Counted from the stretch's first letter, positions 6,982-18,483 are shown. The stretch: 27,918 nucleotides of DNA from an uncultured Shinella sp. (GCF_946479415.1 NZ_CAMLFY010000052.1:1-27918); one strand, 5' to 3'. Program-made: numbers and translations. The notes: generated by a model from the sequence alone, not told the origin.

Positions 6982-8031
6982 TTACCGGCGTGCTGCGATA
7001 GCGTCGCGATAAAGCGCGACGTGCCTATCGGCAATTCGGCCGGGCGCGAACATCAGACGACTGCGCTCCCTGGCGCGTACGCCCATGGCGGCACGGCGCT
7101 CTGGGTCCTCCACCAGCGCGACAAGCCGTTCGGCAAGGCCGGATGCGTCACCGACGTCTGCAAGGAGGCCGGTTTCGCCATCGGCGACCACTTCCGGGAT
7201 ACCGCCGGCCCGTGTAGCAACCACCGGCTTGCCTGCCCACTGGCCTTCGCAAAGACTGGAACCCAGTCCCTCTTCGCGAGAGGAAAGGGTAAGGATATCG
7301 GAGCCATGGATGAGGTTGATCACGTCGTCCCGCCAGCCGAGCGACACGACATTGGGAAGTGATGCGGCGCGCGCAGCAACTGCGCCAGCGAGGGGACCAT
7401 CGCCGGCGAGCACCAGCGTCGCCTGCGGAATGCGCCTGGCCGCGCGCTCCCAGGCGGTAAGCAGGGTGTCGTGGTCCTTCTCCTGCGAAAGGGCGGCGAC
7501 GCAGAGGATGACGATGCGGTCTTCTTCGAGGCCTGCGCGCTCGCGAAAAGCCGTTTCATGGCTTTTTGCATCGACGGCGTCATGAATGACCGTGATTTTC
7601 GCGGCGTTTACGCCGCCGGCGACAAGCTGTTCGCGCGCAGCATTGGAAACCGCGGCGAAACGATCGACCAGCTTGTAGGTGAGGCCGCCGGAAATCCGGT
7701 AGGCATTGCGGCGCGACACCACCAGGGGAATATCGAGCCCGACCCGCGCGAGCAGTGCCAGCTTGTGCGCCGGGCTGGTATGGGCGTGGATGAGGTCGAA
7801 GTTCCCCGAGCGGAGCAGCCGTCGTACCGCGCGAAGGGAGGAGACGTCGAGAAAGCCGCGGTTTCCGCAAGCGGTGCTTTCGAAACGATGCCCAAGGCGC
7901 GCCATGAGCGGGGATCCGGCGGGGACGGCGACGTGGTGCTCCACGGCGGGATCCATGTTTTCGAGAAGCAGTGCAAACTGGTTCTCGCCACCGCGCCAGA
8001 GCAGGCTGTTGGAGAGATGCAGCACTCTCAT
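6982..8031 (-). CDS. Family 4 glycosyltransferase, LpsE-like (LPS core)
   Basis: A 349-residue GT-B transferase. It begins MRVLHLSNSLLWRGGENQ, with the glycine loop of the acceptor domain. DLIHAHTSPAHKLALLA is the second Rossmann strand pair. The donor-binding domain has AALSQEKDHDTLL and LAGDGPL. The EX7E signature reads EGLGSSLCE, followed by GKPVVATRAGGIPEVV. No membrane helix or signal peptide is present. The start ATG 8031 shares one base with the stop of the upstream gene (TGATG on the minus strand), so translation is coupled. The frame continues upstream to 8493 but that part is a shadow. It is the last gene of the greA to lps series and probably adds a core sugar to LPS. The name LpsE rests on position and family. 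Confidence 0.85.
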   Translation of the reverse strand: MRVLHLSNSLLWRGGENQFALLLENMDPAVEHHVAVPAGSPLMARLGHRFESTACGNRGFLDVSSLRAVRRLLRSGNFDLIHAHTSPAHKLALLARVGLDIPLVVSRRNAYRISGGLTYKLVDRFAAVSNAAREQLVAGGVNAAKITVIHDAVDAKSHETAFRERAGLEEDRIVILCVAALSQEKDHDTLLTAWERAARRIPQATLVLAGDGPLAGAVAARAASLPNVVSLGWRDDVINLIHGSDILTLSSREEGLGSSLCEGQWAGKPVVATRAGGIPEVVADGETGLLADVGDASGLAERLVALVEDPERRAAMGVRARERSRLMFAPGRIADRHVALYRDAIAARR

Positions 8032-10046
8032 CAGGAGCGTTCGCGATTGAAGAGCGCTTTCACACGCCCGGCAAAGCCGGCGGCGATTTCGTCGTAGCTC
8101 TGGCGTGCAGCCTGCCCGAAACGCTGCTTTTGCGCATCCGGCATGGCGATCGCGGTCTCGATCGCTTTTTCCAGCGCTGCCGGAGAAACGAAGAAGCACG
8201 TGCCGAGATGGCGCGGTTCCGTTCGCTCGAAATCGACGAGAAGGCCGTTCTGAGGGGTGATGTGCTCGTTCATTGGCGGGGCATTCGTGGCGATGACGAG
8301 CGCGCCGACCGACATGCTTTCCACCAGATGATGCCCCCATCCCTCGGCGCGCGAGGGGCAGAGGTGGATGCCGAGGCCGTTTTGCAGGGCGCGCAGTTCG
8401 TCGTCGTCGAGATAGCCGCTGAGCAACCGGACATTGGCCGGAACGGCCTTCGGCGCGAGGTGCTCTTTCTGGATGAGCACGAGTTCGGGCCATTCCGGAT
8501 GCTTTTCCCAGAGCGCCAGAATGTCTTCCGTTCCCTTGAGCGTGCTGCCGCCCGCCACATGCAGGAACCCGCTCCAGTTTCGGGCTACGGAAGGATCGAA
8601 GCGGTCTTCGGAGGTAAAGCCGAGATAGGTCGTCGGCGCGCCGAGCGCTTTGAAAATCTCTTCGGCGTGCCGCGACTTGGCCAGGACCATGTCGATCTTC
8701 TTCAGCCGGCCGAGATGGCGGCGGGGAAAACGCTCCTGGTTGGGAATGACCATGTGCCGGCCGGCCGCCGAAAACCAGCGCGGGAACACACGCTCGATGT
8801 GAATGATCAGGTCGGCGCGCTTGCGCCTCAACAGGCGATCGACGAGGCTGCGGTCGCGAATGCCGGCACTTGCGATATTTTTGCCGGCGTCCGTCGAATC
8901 CATGGCGAAAAACAGGAGCTCGATGTCCTTGGTCAGGCCGAACTTGCTGTCCTTGCCGACGACAAGCGTATCGTATGGCAGATCTCTATCGAGGGCCAGG
9001 CGGTAGATCCGTCCAAGCGCCGCGGCCTCGCCTTCGATGGTGAAGCGCGTTGCGGCGTGCCGCCTTGCATTGCTGCCGGCGGCGGCGCGGCGTGCGGGAT
9101 CGTCCATGAAGACAGCCGTTGCGGTCGCCATCGCGCCGGTATCGCCGGCAGGTATGACGGTGCCGGTTTCGGCTTCGCCGGCGAGGAGTTCGCCGAACGC
9201 GCCGACATCCGTCGCCACGACCGGAACGCCGCTCGCCATCGCTTCGAGCGGTGTCAGCCCGAAACCTTCCCAGCGCTGGGGGGCGATGAAGAGATCGAGC
9301 GCCTTATACCATTCGTTGATATTCGTATGTTCGCCCACGAACAGGATACGGTCTTCCAGCCCCGCGGCCCGCGCCCTTTCCTTCAGGCCATTCTCGAATT
9401 CGACATGCTGGGCCGTCGCGCGGCCGGCGACGATCGCCGACCAGTCCGGCCGCTGCGGCAAAAGGGCAATCATCGCATCGACGAAAAGGTCCGTTCCCTT
9501 CTGGTGGCGGACACGGCCGAAGCAGCCGATGTATTTTTGCACGGCGTCGAGGCCAAGCGCCGCCTTGGCGGCGGCTTTGTCGGCAGGAGGTGAAAAGCGT
9601 TCGGGATCGATACCGTGCATGACCACGGTGCTGGGGACCTCGAGATAGGATGCCGTCTTCGCACTCGTCGCGACGACAGCATCCATTCGCGAAATCAGGA
9701 ACTTCGTCCAAACGGTATGGCGACGCTGCGATGCGGAGGTGAAAACCAGCTTCAGCTTCATGCGCAGGAGATCGCGCAGGATGATGCCCGGCAGCATTTC
9801 GAGGTTGCGCCTCGCATGCCAGATGCGCGCCTTTTTACTCCGGGGTGGCGTCCAAAGGGAGAACAGGTCGCGCCAGCGCAGTTTTGGCAACGTGTCCGGC
9901 AGACCGGGGCCGAGGGTGGCGACCGCCTGGCCGAGGCTGTTCTGTACGGGAACAAGCTGGATAATCGTCGAGGTCACGCCGGACAGGCGGCGCTTGAAGT
10001 TGGGCGCGATGACCTCGACGTCGCGGATATCCGGTCTGTGCGGCAT
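8031..10046 (-). CDS. lpsB: Fused tandem glycosyltransferase: LpsB-type LPS core transferase plus a second GT
   Basis: A 671-residue protein made of two glycosyltransferases. Residues 1 to about 352 match LpsB/LpcC-type core transferases: DIRDVEVIAPNFKRRLSGVT, TLGPGLP, HARRNLEMLPGI, GRVRHQKGTDLFV and the EX7E motif Glu260 to Glu268 in EGFGLTPLE. From about residue 356 a second enzyme begins with LPYDTLVVGKDSKFGLTKD and includes IERVFPRWF, IPNQERFPRRHLGR, and its own EX7E motif EGWGHHLVE. The second part has normal length for a separate protein (about 316 residues). The start ATG 10046 lies 11 bases after the greA stop. LpsB is normally a single enzyme of about 350 residues, so the fusion is unusual. 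It would add consecutive sugars to the LPS inner core (inference). Confidence 0.85.
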   Translation of the reverse strand: MPHRPDIRDVEVIAPNFKRRLSGVTSTIIQLVPVQNSLGQAVATLGPGLPDTLPKLRWRDLFSLWTPPRSKKARIWHARRNLEMLPGIILRDLLRMKLKLVFTSASQRRHTVWTKFLISRMDAVVATSAKTASYLEVPSTVVMHGIDPERFSPPADKAAAKAALGLDAVQKYIGCFGRVRHQKGTDLFVDAMIALLPQRPDWSAIVAGRATAQHVEFENGLKERARAAGLEDRILFVGEHTNINEWYKALDLFIAPQRWEGFGLTPLEAMASGVPVVATDVGAFGELLAGEAETGTVIPAGDTGAMATATAVFMDDPARRAAAGSNARRHAATRFTIEGEAAALGRIYRLALDRDLPYDTLVVGKDSKFGLTKDIELLFFAMDSTDAGKNIASAGIRDRSLVDRLLRRKRADLIIHIERVFPRWFSAAGRHMVIPNQERFPRRHLGRLKKIDMVLAKSRHAEEIFKALGAPTTYLGFTSEDRFDPSVARNWSGFLHVAGGSTLKGTEDILALWEKHPEWPELVLIQKEHLAPKAVPANVRLLSGYLDDDELRALQNGLGIHLCPSRAEGWGHHLVESMSVGALVIATNAPPMNEHITPQNGLLVDFERTEPRHLGTCFFVSPAALEKAIETAIAMPDAQKQRFGQAARQSYDEIAAGFAGRVKALFNRERS

Positions 10047-10057
10047 GGAACCGACGA

Positions 10058-10534
10058 TCAGCCCCAGGTAACGTCGAGGATCTCGTAGGCCTTGGAACCG
10101 CCGGGCGCGTTCACTTCGATCGAATCGCCGACTTCCTTGCCGATGAGGGCGCGGGCGATGGGTGAGGAGATGGAGATGCGGCCCTGCTTCACGTCGGCTT
10201 CCTGGTCGCCGACGATCTGGTAGACCTTCTCTTCCTCGGTGTCCTCGTCGACGAGCTTCACCTTTGCGCCGAACTTGATCTTCGAGCCGGACATCTTCGA
10301 GAGGTCGATGACCTCGGCGCGCGCGACGTAGTCTTCCAGCTCCGTGATGCGGCCTTCATTGTGGCTCTGGGCTTCCTTGGCGGCATGGTACTCGGCATTT
10401 TCCGAAAGGTCGCCATGGGCGCGCGCTTCGGCGATCGCCTCGATGATTCGCGGACGCTCTTCCTGCTGACGCCAGCGCAGTTCTTCCTGCAGCTTGACGA
10501 AACCGCCGTGAGTCATCGGTACCTTTTCAACCAT
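10058..10534 (-). CDS. greA: Transcript cleavage factor GreA
   Basis: A 158-residue factor that enters the RNA polymerase secondary channel and stimulates cleavage of backtracked RNA. The N-terminal coiled coil is readable, from [12 protein letters not shown] to a second helix near [14 protein letters not shown]. The tip carries the conserved acidic pair Asp42 and Glu45 in GDLSENAEY. The C-terminal FKBP-like domain has [21 protein letters not shown], the loop [18 protein letters not shown] and the end AYEILDV. Length is exactly the family's. Start ATG 10534 has AAGGA about 9 bases upstream. The next gene begins only 11 bases downstream, so greA heads an operon with the LPS transferases, as I recall for rhizobia. 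Confidence 0.97.
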   Translation of the reverse strand: MVEKVPMTHGGFVKLQEELRWRQQEERPRIIEAIAEARAHGDLSENAEYHAAKEAQSHNEGRITELEDYVARAEVIDLSKMSGSKIKFGAKVKLVDEDTEEEKVYQIVGDQEADVKQGRISISSPIARALIGKEVGDSIEVNAPGGSKAYEILDVTWG

Positions 10535-10585
10535 TTTATCCCGTCCTTCAGACCGCGCCGCGCAAGCTTTCGCCTGCGTGAACGC

Positions 10586-10623
10586 AAAAGAAAACGGTCT
10601 CCGGAGAAGAATCCCCGGAACCG
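10586..10623 (-). terminator. greA: Intrinsic terminator in the greA leader
   Basis: On the minus strand CGGT-T-CCGGGGA, loop TTCT, TCTCCGG-AG-ACCG forms an 11-bp stem with one G-U pair and a small internal loop, then TTTTCTTTT. It lies 52 bases before the greA start codon and no minus-strand gene precedes it, so it probably acts as an attenuator. Confidence 0.7.
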
Positions 10624-10644
10624 TCGAAAGCGTTTGAACGATCC

Positions 10645-10674
10645 TTATAGCAGATTACGGGCGCCAAAAGCCAG
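10645..10674 (-). promoter_or_regulatory. greA: Possible greA promoter
   Basis: Minus-strand CTATAA (10645-10650) is a good -10 for this group; CTGGCT (10669-10674) at 18 bases is a weak -35. Transcription would begin near 10638 and pass through the leader terminator. Confidence 0.4.
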
Positions 10675-10712
10675 TTTTTTTGCCGCACGGCGTCGGGGTG
10701 CCCACAGGTGCT

Positions 10713-10737
10713 GGAACAATCCCCTGGTGCTGCCGTT
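10713..10737 (+). promoter_or_regulatory. EcfG-type general stress response promoter
   Basis: GGAAC (10713-10717), 16 bases, CGTT (10734-10737) matches the alphaproteobacterial EcfG (RpoE2) consensus exactly. Its distance leaves a leader of about 20 bases containing GGGAGG before the ATG at 10765. Confidence 0.85.
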
Positions 10738-10764
10738 AGCAAAACATCCCGGGAGGCGCACAGC

Positions 10765-11028
10765 ATGACGATCGGCAATTCCATCCATATCGAGGGCAGG
10801 GTCAACGCTCACCGGCGCCTGCTGGTGGAGCTGCTGTCCATTGTCGCGACCATTCCCGAAGCGCGCGCCGCGCTCATCGCCATGGCGCGGGACAATGAAA
10901 CCGTCAACGACCACGAGGAGGACCCGGGCATCGAGCCCGACGCCGCCTTCGCCGCCCAGCAGATCGCCGACGATGAGCTGCGCGGCATCCTGAAAGCGGC
11001 AATGGCCCGCCTCGAAACCAAACCGTGA
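10765..11028 (+). CDS. Small protein of unknown function, first gene of a stress operon
   Basis: An 87-residue protein with no signal peptide and no membrane segment that I do not recognise. It is mostly helical in character: the first half contains GRVNAHRRLLVELLSIVATIPEARAA cut by no proline-rich stretch, followed by an acidic loop (NDHEEDPGIEPDAAF) and a final helix DDELRGILKAAMARLETK. The start ATG 10765 has GGGAGG 8 bases upstream. A longer frame from 10708 is excluded because it begins upstream of the promoter's -35 element. The next gene starts 10 bases after its stop. The EcfG promoter directly upstream places it in the general stress response; its molecular role is unknown. Confidence 0.75.
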   Translation: MTIGNSIHIEGRVNAHRRLLVELLSIVATIPEARAALIAMARDNETVNDHEEDPGIEPDAAFAAQQIADDELRGILKAAMARLETKP

Positions 11029-11038
11029 GGAACAGATC

Positions 11039-11779
11039 ATGGGCGTGATGAACAAGATTTCCGGCTACTTCAAACAGTTTGCCGGCGAGGTATCCGGCGA
11101 CCAGGCGCTGCATGACGCCGGGCGCCGCGAGGTGGGCTATGAGGAGAAGGATGAACAGGTGGTGCCCGTCGAGCCCCGCACGGTGCCGGGCGCCGAAAGT
11201 GTCGTCTCCGCCCAGACGGGGCGCAAGGAGATCATCGAGGCGGATGCCGTGCCGCAATTTGCCGTATCCCAGGCCGGGCGCAGCAATGACGGTATCGTCA
11301 GCGCCAAGCCGCGCGTCATTACCGGCAGCGACGATGCCACCATTCACCGCACGCCACCGGGCATGGAAACGTCTGCCCGTGACTGGTCCGTCGGCTTCGA
11401 TGAGAACGCGCCGCGGCAGGATACGCCGGCCCCTGTCGTCAATTATTCGGATCCCGAGCAGCTGAAGCTATATCGCCTCATCCCGATCGCCGCCGCAACC
11501 GATACCAACTGGGATCTTGCGCCCAACCAGGGTGAGGTCGTGGTACGGGCGCGCTCCAGCGGCGATGCGCGCGTCGTTGCGGCGGAAGCGGAACTGGATT
11601 TCATGGAGATCGACGCATTGCCCGGTGACGGCAATTCCACGACCTCGTCGAGCGCCTTCCGCAGCGAGAAACTTTACACCGTCGTCGACGAGGCGGCTGG
11701 AACCTATCCGCTCGACGGCCCGCGCGAAGTGGTTGCCGGCACCGTTCGTGTTGACAATATCCGACCCACCGAACTTTAG
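11039..11779 (+). CDS. Stress protein with CsbD-like N-terminus and unknown C-terminal region
   Basis: A 246-residue, acidic, soluble protein. The first 33 residues (NKISGYFKQFAGEVSGDQ, then ALHDAGRREVGYEE) resemble the CsbD-like repeat of small stress proteins, which has a K-x-AGxVTGD-x-L-x-A-x-G pattern. The middle, about 40-140, is low in structure and rich in Pro, Gly, Ala, Asp and Ser. A C-terminal block of about 100 residues (LKLYRLIPIAAA onward, with GEVVVRARSSGDARVVAAEA) looks folded and beta-rich, and I do not know it. GAGGAA precedes the ATG. It is the second gene of the EcfG-controlled operon, 9 bases before a dehydrogenase gene. The CsbD resemblance is by eye and needs a profile search. 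Confidence 0.7.
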   Translation: MGVMNKISGYFKQFAGEVSGDQALHDAGRREVGYEEKDEQVVPVEPRTVPGAESVVSAQTGRKEIIEADAVPQFAVSQAGRSNDGIVSAKPRVITGSDDATIHRTPPGMETSARDWSVGFDENAPRQDTPAPVVNYSDPEQLKLYRLIPIAAATDTNWDLAPNQGEVVVRARSSGDARVVAAEAELDFMEIDALPGDGNSTTSSSAFRSEKLYTVVDEAAGTYPLDGPREVVAGTVRVDNIRPTEL

Positions 11780-11788
11780 GAGGCTTTC

Positions 11789-12754
11789 ATGAGCCGCAGC
11801 CAATCCGCCCGCACGGCCGCCAAGCAGCGGGATATCCAGGACGAGGTGGCGCAAGCCGACGAAAAGGGTGGCAGCAAAAAGCCGAAGGCCATGCAGGCCG
11901 GCGCGCGGCTCTATCCCGTGCCGCCCTTTCCCAAACAGCATCAGGCCAAGCCGGGTATCGAGGCCAAGATCGATCCGCCGCCGATGTATGATGCACCCTT
12001 TTACAAAGGTTCGGAGAAGCTGAAGGGCAAAGTGGCGCTGATCACCGGCGGCGATTCCGGCATCGGGCGCGCCGTTGCCGTGCTTTTTGCGCGCGAGGGC
12101 GCCGATATCGCGATCGCCTATCTTGCCGAAGGTACGGATGCGAAAGAGACGATCGCGGCCGTCGAAGCCGAGGGCCAGCGCTGCATCGCTTTTGCCGGCG
12201 ACGTCAAGGACAAGGCCTTCTGCGCCCATACGGTGAAATGCGTGGTCAAGGATCTAGGCGGGCTCGACATCCTCGTCAACAATGCCGCCTTCCAGGTGCA
12301 CACGAAGGATATTCTCGACCTCTCCGAAGAGCATTTTGACGAGACGCTCAAGACCAATCTCTACGGTTATTTCTTCATGGCGCAGGCCGCCGTTGCGCAT
12401 ATGGAACCGGGATCGGCTATCATCAATACCGGCTCGGTCACGGGTCTCGAAGGTTCGAAGGACCTGCTCGACTATTCGATGACGAAGGGCGGCATCCACG
12501 CCTTCACGCGGTCGCTTGCCGGCCAGCTCGTGCCGCGCGGCATCCGCGTCAATGCGGTGGCGCCGGGGCCGGTCTGGACGCCGCTCAACCCGTCCGACAA
12601 GCAGGCCGAGGATGTCGCTAAATTCGGTGCCAACACGCCGATGAAGAGGCCGGCCCAGCCGGAGGAACTGGCGCCAGCTTATGTCTTCCTCGCCTCGCCG
12701 CAGTGCTCCAGCTACATAACGGGCGAGGTGCTGCCGATCATCGGCGGCTATTAA
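11789..12754 (+). CDS. NAD(P)-dependent short-chain dehydrogenase, general stress type (YghA-like)
   Basis: A 321-residue classical short-chain dehydrogenase/reductase. The first 75 residues are a basic, disordered-looking extension (SRSQSARTAAKQRD, then PVPPFPKQHQAKPG), a feature of the YghA/general stress protein 39 group. The Rossmann fold begins with KVALITGGDSGIGRAVAV, the cofactor motif GGDSGIG. NNAA at the NNAG position follows, then a catalytic serine in NTGSVTGLEGS and the YSMTKGG motif with Tyr and Lys, then RVNAVAPGPVWTPL. The C-terminus is YITGEVLPIIGGY. AGGAGG precedes the ATG closely. It is the third gene of the EcfG operon. The substrate is unknown; related proteins reduce aldehydes or ketones. 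There is no clear terminator before the convergent gene at 12792. Confidence 0.9.
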   Translation: MSRSQSARTAAKQRDIQDEVAQADEKGGSKKPKAMQAGARLYPVPPFPKQHQAKPGIEAKIDPPPMYDAPFYKGSEKLKGKVALITGGDSGIGRAVAVLFAREGADIAIAYLAEGTDAKETIAAVEAEGQRCIAFAGDVKDKAFCAHTVKCVVKDLGGLDILVNNAAFQVHTKDILDLSEEHFDETLKTNLYGYFFMAQAAVAHMEPGSAIINTGSVTGLEGSKDLLDYSMTKGGIHAFTRSLAGQLVPRGIRVNAVAPGPVWTPLNPSDKQAEDVAKFGANTPMKRPAQPEELAPAYVFLASPQCSSYITGEVLPIIGGY

Positions 12755-12791
12755 GCCGGGTCCGACGAGGGTGTGAGACTGTCCATTCGCG

Positions 12792-14822
12792 TCAGTGATC
12801 GCAGAAGGTGATGACGACGCAGTTGCCCGTTGCCGGGACTGTCTTCCGCTGAACCTGCTTTTTTTCCACGACGGTCGGCTGTTTTTCGGCGACGACGCGC
12901 TGTTTCGTCTTCGGGGTGCGGGCGACCGGGCGCTCCTTGACGGGTTTTTCGCGCGTAGCCGTGCGCGCCTTGGCCGGCTTCTCCTTCTTCTCGCGCACGA
13001 TCTTCGTCGGTTCGGCCTTCTTCGGCGTGAAGCAGATGCCGCTGCTGCTGAGGTCCTGGCCTTCGGGGCATGTCTTCGCCACGCACTGCTCGCCGACCTT
13101 GTCCTCGAGAGGCGAGCAGACGAGCGGGCAGACGCGCCCGTTGCGCGTCTTCATGGCGTCGAGCGCCGCCATGGTCGCGGCCGTGGTTTCGAAGGAGAGC
13201 TTGGTTTCGCGGTTGAAGATTTCCATCGCCGTGCGCGTCCGCCGGCCCCATTTGCCATCCGGCGTTCCGGGCTCGCAGCCGAGGCGGTCGAGTTCCTTCT
13301 GCTGGGCGAGCGCCAGCTCTTCGGATGTCGGGGCGGGCTGGGTCGTGACCTGCAGCGCGTCGTCGCGCTTTTCGTCGAGCAGAAGGGGCGGCTTCTTCTC
13401 GGTTTCCACGGGAAGGGCGGCGACTTCGATCTCGGCCTGCTTTTTCAGCCGTTCGGCCTCCGCCTCGACGGCGGCCTTCGCCTCTGCCTCGGCCTTGGCG
13501 ATAGCGGCCTGCGCGTCGGCTTCCGCTTTGGCAGCCGCCGCTTTCGCATCCGCTTCCGCCTTGGCTGCGGCCTCGGCCAGAGCGTCCGCTTCCGCTTTTG
13601 CAATTGCCTGTGCCCTGGCCTCTGCTTCGGCCTTTGCGGCAGCGGCGGCTTTTGCGTCGGCCTCGGCCTTGGCTGCGGCTTGCAACTTGGCATCCGCCTC
13701 CGCTTTCGCGGCGGCCTCGGCCCTTGCATCGGCTTCTGCCTTCGCTGCGGCGGCGGCCTGTGCATCCGCCTCAGCCTTTGCGGCGGCAGCAGCCTTGGCG
13801 TCGGCTTCCGCCCTGGCATCGGCCTCAGCCTTGGTCTTCGCATCGGCTGCCTGCTGCGCCTTTTCCGCGCGAAGATCGGCAAGGGCGAGCTTGGCGAGCG
13901 TAGAGAAGGCGCAGGTGCCGAAGCGGGTCAGGTGGTCGTTGAAAAGGTCCTCATCGCCCTTGTCGGCAATGGCAGCCCAATGGGCGGCCGCATCGCGGCA
14001 GGCATCGATCTCCGGTTCCTTCTTCTCCGGCACCACGATTTCCTGCGGCGCCTTGAGATAGATGCTGGTGCCGGGAAGACGACCATATTCGAAAGGTGTC
14101 TGCCGCCCGTCGGTCCTTTGCTGCACGTCGTCGGCAACCTTGCGGAAGAGCAGGCTGAGCTCCAGGCCGGGCGTTTCCAGATGGTCTAGCAGGGCGGCCG
14201 CATAGGGGCTGTGCTGCCCCTGGCCGTCTTCAGCGACCGTGCCTGCGGCAGCGGCGTAGCTGACCAGAACGCCCGGAAAGGTTTCGACCTTGGCGAGGCC
14301 GCGACTTATCGAGCGGGTCTTGTTCGGGCTCGACATTGTTTGAAGGAACGGATTGTCGCGGCAGGCGTCGAGCAGAACGAGCTTCACGCCCTTCGCGCTT
14401 TCGACGGCGGACAGGACGTCTTCCAGCGAAATCGTCTCGAATTTCACGCGAAGATCGGATTTGAGGCGTGCATCGGTTGGGATCAGATAGTTGCGGCCCT
14501 GCAATTCCATGCCATGGCCGGCATAGTAGACGAGGGCGAGCTGTGTGTCGGCAGCGCGTTCGCTGAAATCGGCAAGCTCCCGCTCGAAGGTTGCTTTCGA
14601 CAGGTTGGTGCGCAGGCTCACGTCGAAACCGAGCCGTTCGAGCGCCGCCGCGATCGCCTTGGCATCCGTGCCGGGATTGGGCAGGACGGAGGCGTGGTCG
14701 TAGCTTGAATTTCCGATGACGAGGGCGACGCGCTCGCTGGCCGCGGCAATGGACGCGCCAAGCCCGGCCATGACCAAAGCCATGACCGCAAAGCGCAGCA
14801 ATCGCCATGCCATCCCAATCAT
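12792..14822 (-). CDS. Exported caspase-like (peptidase C14) protein with Ala-rich helix and peptidoglycan-binding-like segment
   Basis: A 676-residue protein. A signal peptide (residues 1-28, cleavage after IAAA) is followed by a caspase-fold domain (30-258), with VALVIGNSSYDH at the first strand, His103 in YYAGHG and Cys154 in LLDACRDNPF as the catalytic pair. Residues 319-466 are a charged alanine-rich helix built from 11- and 12-residue repeats (AKAEADAxxxAA). At 508-555 LGCEPGTPDGKWGRRTRTAM looks like a peptidoglycan-binding domain. A cysteine-rich stretch (C565-C597) and a lysine/arginine-rich tail ending GNCVVITFCDH follow. ATG 14822 is preferred over 14891 because the signal peptide begins there. 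Export to the periplasm is likely. Substrate and role are unknown; bacterial caspase homologues are linked to proteolysis and cell death. Confidence 0.85.
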   Translation of the reverse strand: MIGMAWRLLRFAVMALVMAGLGASIAAASERVALVIGNSSYDHASVLPNPGTDAKAIAAALERLGFDVSLRTNLSKATFERELADFSERAADTQLALVYYAGHGMELQGRNYLIPTDARLKSDLRVKFETISLEDVLSAVESAKGVKLVLLDACRDNPFLQTMSSPNKTRSISRGLAKVETFPGVLVSYAAAAGTVAEDGQGQHSPYAAALLDHLETPGLELSLLFRKVADDVQQRTDGRQTPFEYGRLPGTSIYLKAPQEIVVPEKKEPEIDACRDAAAHWAAIADKGDEDLFNDHLTRFGTCAFSTLAKLALADLRAEKAQQAADAKTKAEADARAEADAKAAAAAKAEADAQAAAAAKAEADARAEAAAKAEADAKLQAAAKAEADAKAAAAAKAEAEARAQAIAKAEADALAEAAAKAEADAKAAAAKAEADAQAAIAKAEAEAKAAVEAEAERLKKQAEIEVAALPVETEKKPPLLLDEKRDDALQVTTQPAPTSEELALAQQKELDRLGCEPGTPDGKWGRRTRTAMEIFNRETKLSFETTAATMAALDAMKTRNGRVCPLVCSPLEDKVGEQCVAKTCPEGQDLSSSGICFTPKKAEPTKIVREKKEKPAKARTATREKPVKERPVARTPKTKQRVVAEKQPTVVEKKQVQRKTVPATGNCVVITFCDH
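13425..13868 (-). repeat. In-frame degenerate repeats coding for the Ala/Lys/Glu/Asp helix
   Basis: About a dozen 33- or 36-base units code for AKAEADA-type blocks inside the caspase-like gene. Codons vary between units (gcc, gcg, gct, gca), so selection appears to act on the protein helix and not on an exact DNA repeat. Such a tract can still vary in length between strains. Confidence 0.75.
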
Positions 14823-14943
14823 CGGATACCCCGGATCCCCGTCTTTCCACCGTCGCTGAAATCGCGTTCTTACACAAGGCTCTGACGGCAACGCCTGCTT
14901 GCCTATTCGAAATCGACCCCGTCTGTTCCACGGATGGTGGGTA

Positions 14944-14975
14944 TAAAAAAAGCCGGGCGGTGGGACCGCCCGGCT
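14944..14975 (-). terminator. carB: Intrinsic terminator of carB
   Basis: On the minus strand AGCCGGGCGG, loop TCCCA and CCGCCCGGCT form a perfect 10-bp stem followed by seven T, 26 bases after the carB stop. There is no other minus-strand gene it could end. Confidence 0.9.
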
Positions 14976-15000
14976 CTCAACAGATCGGAAAATCCGTGGC

Positions 15001-18483
<3,483 letters not shown>

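Noticed and set aside
10617..10642. Second EcfG-like site GGAAC-N17-CGAT on the plus strand
   Set aside because: The -10 deviates from CGTT, and the GGAAC is part of the greA leader hairpin; the perfect site at 10713 explains the operon better.
12795..14189. Plus-strand frames opposite the caspase-like gene, rich in Leu, Arg, Gly and Phe
   Set aside because: They mirror the Ala/Glu/Lys repeat on the other strand and have no ribosome site or family features.
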